Positions 62,101-64,000 of a stretch of 64,000 bases of DNA are shown here, one piece after another. The notes beneath the pieces are model-generated. The model made no database searches. It saw nothing but the letters and a program-made list of their open reading frames with translations, and was not told where the DNA came from. The stretch spans positions 3,348,001 through 3,412,000 of the forward strand of contig CAWJMN010000001.1 of the NCBI GenBank assembly GCA_963844055.1, written 5' to 3'. A program made the translations under genes and the position numbers. Source of the stretch: CAWJMN01 sp963844055 (lineage in GTDB: Bacteria; Planctomycetota; Planctomycetia; Pirellulales; Pirellulaceae). How positions within the stretch are numbered: the stretch's first letter is position 1; the number at the start of each line of letters is the position of its first letter.

Positions 62101-63579
62101 TTACTTCCCCACTTCACGTTTGCCATTTTTTGGCGAGCGCGAGCTTTTACCTGGCGGAGACCAATCCGCGGGGAGCGGCTTGTCGATAGAAAGTGGCGCA
62201 GCATCGCCATAGAACCGTTGCTGCTTTTCGAGTAACTGCATCAACTCGTTCACCTTGCCCGCATAGGCAGGATCACCAGCCAAGTTTTTTGTCTCTTGCG
62301 GATCGGCTTGCAAATCAAACAACTGAGTCCGATCAATTTGCGGATATCGAATGAGTTTCCAGCGATCATCGCGTACCGCACGTTGCAGATTGCGATAAGC
62401 AAACATCAACTCGGACCTCGCTGGCTGGGCAGGGTCCTTTAGTGTTTCACGAAGGTCGATACCCTCGCTGGCAGGGGGACCAGGAACGCCACACATCTTC
62501 CCCAAGGTGGGCAGAAGATCGAAAAGGTAGCACATCGCATCGGTTCGCCTCCCCTCCGCAATACCAGGTCCACTAACAATCAGTGGCACGCGAACCGAAT
62601 GCTCATACAGGTTCTGCTTGCCGATCAAGCCATGGCTTCCACGGGCCACTCCTGAGTCTGCACAATAGACAACGATCGTGTTTTTCGAGTAGGGCGAAGC
62701 TTCTAGTGCATCTAGCACTCGGCCCACCTGCGCATCCAAGTGCGAGATGTAGCGATAGTACTCGGCATTCATCTCGGAAATCGCTTGCGGCGTACGAGGC
62801 CAAGGAAGTAGCTCCTCGTCACGTACCGTCATCTCGCCATTGTCCCAAGGATGCTGTGGCAGGAAGTTTTGCGGCAGCGGTATCGTTGCCGCGTCATAAT
62901 GCACGGGAAAGTCATCAGGAACAATATGCGGATCATGCGGTGCATCAAAAGCCACATAACAGAAGAAGGGGCTGCCTTGGTTTCCCTTGATAAAGTGAAT
63001 TGCTTCGTCCGCAAACACTTCACAAGCATGCTTGGGGGCAAGTACGGGCAGAGCAAGCTTGCCATCTACCACATGGCTGAGCTTCGCTTGCAGGGGGTTG
63101 GTCATGCCACCGGCAAAAATCGAATGGGCAACTTGGAAACTGACAGGAATCGACTCCGGTCCATTGTGCCACTTGCCTGTTACGAAAGTTTTGTATCCCG
63201 CACGGCCAAAAGCAGCGGGCCACGTTTCATCCCGCATGAGCTTCTCATCAATGTGAAACAGGGGACGCCCCGACAACAGCATCGCACGCGAGGGAACACA
63301 AGTCGCGCCGTGCATTCCTCCCTGCATGTAGGCTCGATCAAACGAAACGCCCCGCCTTACCAAACGATCCAGGTGGGGCGTTTTAATGACGGGATTTCCC
63401 AGAGCGGCAATCGTGTCTGCCCGCTGGTCGTCAGCAAACAGCAACAGCACATTCCAAGGAGTCCCCTTCGCTGGCTCATCGGCGACAGCGATGCGAACCA
63501 TGAAGCCGCAGGTTACCATTAGCAGGAATAAAATCTGCTTGATCACGCTTCGCCACTTAGGAATTGGTGATATAGCCAT
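62101..63579 (-). CDS. Sulfatase (formylglycine type)
   Basis: 492 residues from the ATG at 63579; an ATG at 63600 adds only seven residues. Signal peptide (IKQILFLLMVTCGFMVRIAVA). The alkaline-phosphatase-fold core shows the metal Asp pair (LLLFADDQRAD, Asp50-51), and the sulfatase signature GATCVPSRAMLLSG with Cys94, which is converted to formylglycine in the C/S-x-P/A-x-R context. Later: FVTGKWHNGPE (Lys and His of the active site), YVAFDAPHDPHIVP and YCADSGVARGSHGLIGKQNL (Asp/His). Cleaves sulfate esters of glycans outside the cytoplasm, a marine planctomycete trait. Maturation needs a formylglycine-generating enzyme not present here. The HEAT protein upstream is on the same strand, 52 bp away. 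Confidence 0.95.
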   Translation of the reverse strand: MAISPIPKWRSVIKQILFLLMVTCGFMVRIAVADEPAKGTPWNVLLLFADDQRADTIAALGNPVIKTPHLDRLVRRGVSFDRAYMQGGMHGATCVPSRAMLLSGRPLFHIDEKLMRDETWPAAFGRAGYKTFVTGKWHNGPESIPVSFQVAHSIFAGGMTNPLQAKLSHVVDGKLALPVLAPKHACEVFADEAIHFIKGNQGSPFFCYVAFDAPHDPHIVPDDFPVHYDAATIPLPQNFLPQHPWDNGEMTVRDEELLPWPRTPQAISEMNAEYYRYISHLDAQVGRVLDALEASPYSKNTIVVYCADSGVARGSHGLIGKQNLYEHSVRVPLIVSGPGIAEGRRTDAMCYLFDLLPTLGKMCGVPGPPASEGIDLRETLKDPAQPARSELMFAYRNLQRAVRDDRWKLIRYPQIDRTQLFDLQADPQETKNLAGDPAYAGKVNELMQLLEKQQRFYGDAAPLSIDKPLPADWSPPGKSSRSPKNGKREVGK

Positions 63580-63630
63580 TGATGACACGCCTCTTTGCAT
63601 CTGGAATTTGTCGACCGCACTCGATCACTT

Positions 63631-64000
63631 TTACGGCGATTGCGCAACTGCCGGATAGACCAACGGTTCCTCGCGCCCTTCCAAAACATCTACCGTATGT
63701 GTCAATATCCGCACTAAGTATTGCTCCGCCCCTGGTGACTGCTCTGCTGCAGCCTTCATGACCTCCTTCATCGAAGGTAATGCGGGCCGAGCGAGTTCAC
63801 CCAAGCGATCGAGCACATTAGCCGCCTGCAGGGCAAACGCGGGAGAGTCTGCCTGCTTCGTCCATTTCACCAAGATTGGCAATGCATCGTCGACTTGGCC
63901 AAGTCTTGCCATGGCTTCAGCGGCGGCGACCTGAACTGCCCCCGAGGGGTCCTTTAGCATCCGCTGCCTTAGCGCCTCTTCCGCGGATGCAGCTCCGCTC
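63631..64000 (-). CDS. HEAT-repeat C-terminus, start off the window
   Basis: The frame is open to the right edge without a stop, so this is the end of a longer gene. 123 residues are visible: ASAEEALRQRMLKDPSGAVQ, VAAAEAMARLGQVDDALPIL, FALQAANVLDRLGELARPAL, PSMKEVMKAAAEQSPGAEQY are HEAT repeats. In planctomycetes such repeats often form the C-terminus of sulfatases, which would fit the sulfatase gene 52 bp downstream on the same strand; this cannot be seen here. The two genes probably share an operon. Confidence 0.75.
   Translation of the reverse strand, partial: SGAASAEEALRQRMLKDPSGAVQVAAAEAMARLGQVDDALPILVKWTKQADSPAFALQAANVLDRLGELARPALPSMKEVMKAAAEQSPGAEQYLVRILTHTVDVLEGREEPLVYPAVAQSP

Noticed and set aside
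1..64000. CRISPR arrays, tRNA or rRNA genes, transposases or prophage.
   Set aside because: No regularly spaced repeats, no T-loop-like tRNA ends with matching stems, no transposase or integrase motif, no phage gene order. A covariance-model search would be the decisive check for small RNAs.

Overview
The window comes from a planctomycete, most likely in the Pirellulales, with moderate GC. The basis is lineage-typical families: three degradative modules pairing planctomycetal cytochrome/DUF1549-DUF1553 or DUF1592-type proteins with Tat-exported DUF1501 or DUF1552 partners, TIGR02603-like heme domains, a sulfatase, a SMP-30/GSDH double propeller, and small membrane proteins starting near an NPYA motif. 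No rRNA, tRNA, CRISPR array, transposase or phage gene was seen. The exact genus cannot be fixed from sequence alone.

Layout. 1-7.2 kb: a giant secreted TIM-barrel/LamG/heme/propeller protein cut by the left edge (missed by simple ORF lists because it has no stop in the window), a divergent Tat-exported sugar-phosphate-isomerase-like protein, two tandem NPYA membrane proteins, a VOC protein and a secreted protein. 7.5-13.4 kb: a class I/II aminotransferase, a secreted OB-fold protein, then three cell-envelope proteins on the minus strand (a DUF11 lipoprotein and two paralogues). 13.8-25.3 kb: a secreted protein with a suspected frameshift, a glucose/sorbosone-dehydrogenase-like protein, a thioredoxin-like protein overlapping a hybrid histidine kinase, an SGNH hydrolase, a catalytically degenerate caspase-like protein, DUF202 and DUF3050 proteins and a glycerophosphodiester phosphodiesterase. 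25.4-34.2 kb: PSD1+DUF1501 and DUF1592+DUF1552 pairs around a third NPYA protein. 34.4-36.8 kb: an AT-richer stretch with HEAT, LRR and small unknown proteins. 37-43.8 kb: a secreted protein with a Tyr-rich tail and a second PSD1+DUF1501 pair. 44.1-49.5 kb: a molybdenum formate dehydrogenase alpha subunit and PEP synthase. 49.9-53.0 kb: a secreted caspase-PDZ protein followed closely by a HEAT/TM/DUF900 hydrolase. 53.2-58.3 kb: an MFS transporter overlapping a frameshifted SulP transporter, then an OmpR-type two-component system. 58.7-64 kb: a diheme lipoprotein converging on a frameshifted cytochrome-c/outer-membrane-barrel fusion, a sulfatase, and the C-terminus of a HEAT protein cut by the right edge.

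Functionally, the window is dominated by extracytoplasmic proteins for breakdown and oxidation of polymers and sugars (sulfatase, PSD1/DUF1501, GSDH-like, heme proteins) plus signalling. The best candidates for something undescribed are the secreted caspase-PDZ gene with its TM-interrupted DUF900 partner, the active-site-less caspase homologue, the NPYA/LWRxG/PPICVKTG membrane family, and the redox protein translationally coupled to a membrane hybrid kinase. Three separate single-base frameshifts (near 13.88, 55.54 and 61.58 kb) need read-level checking.
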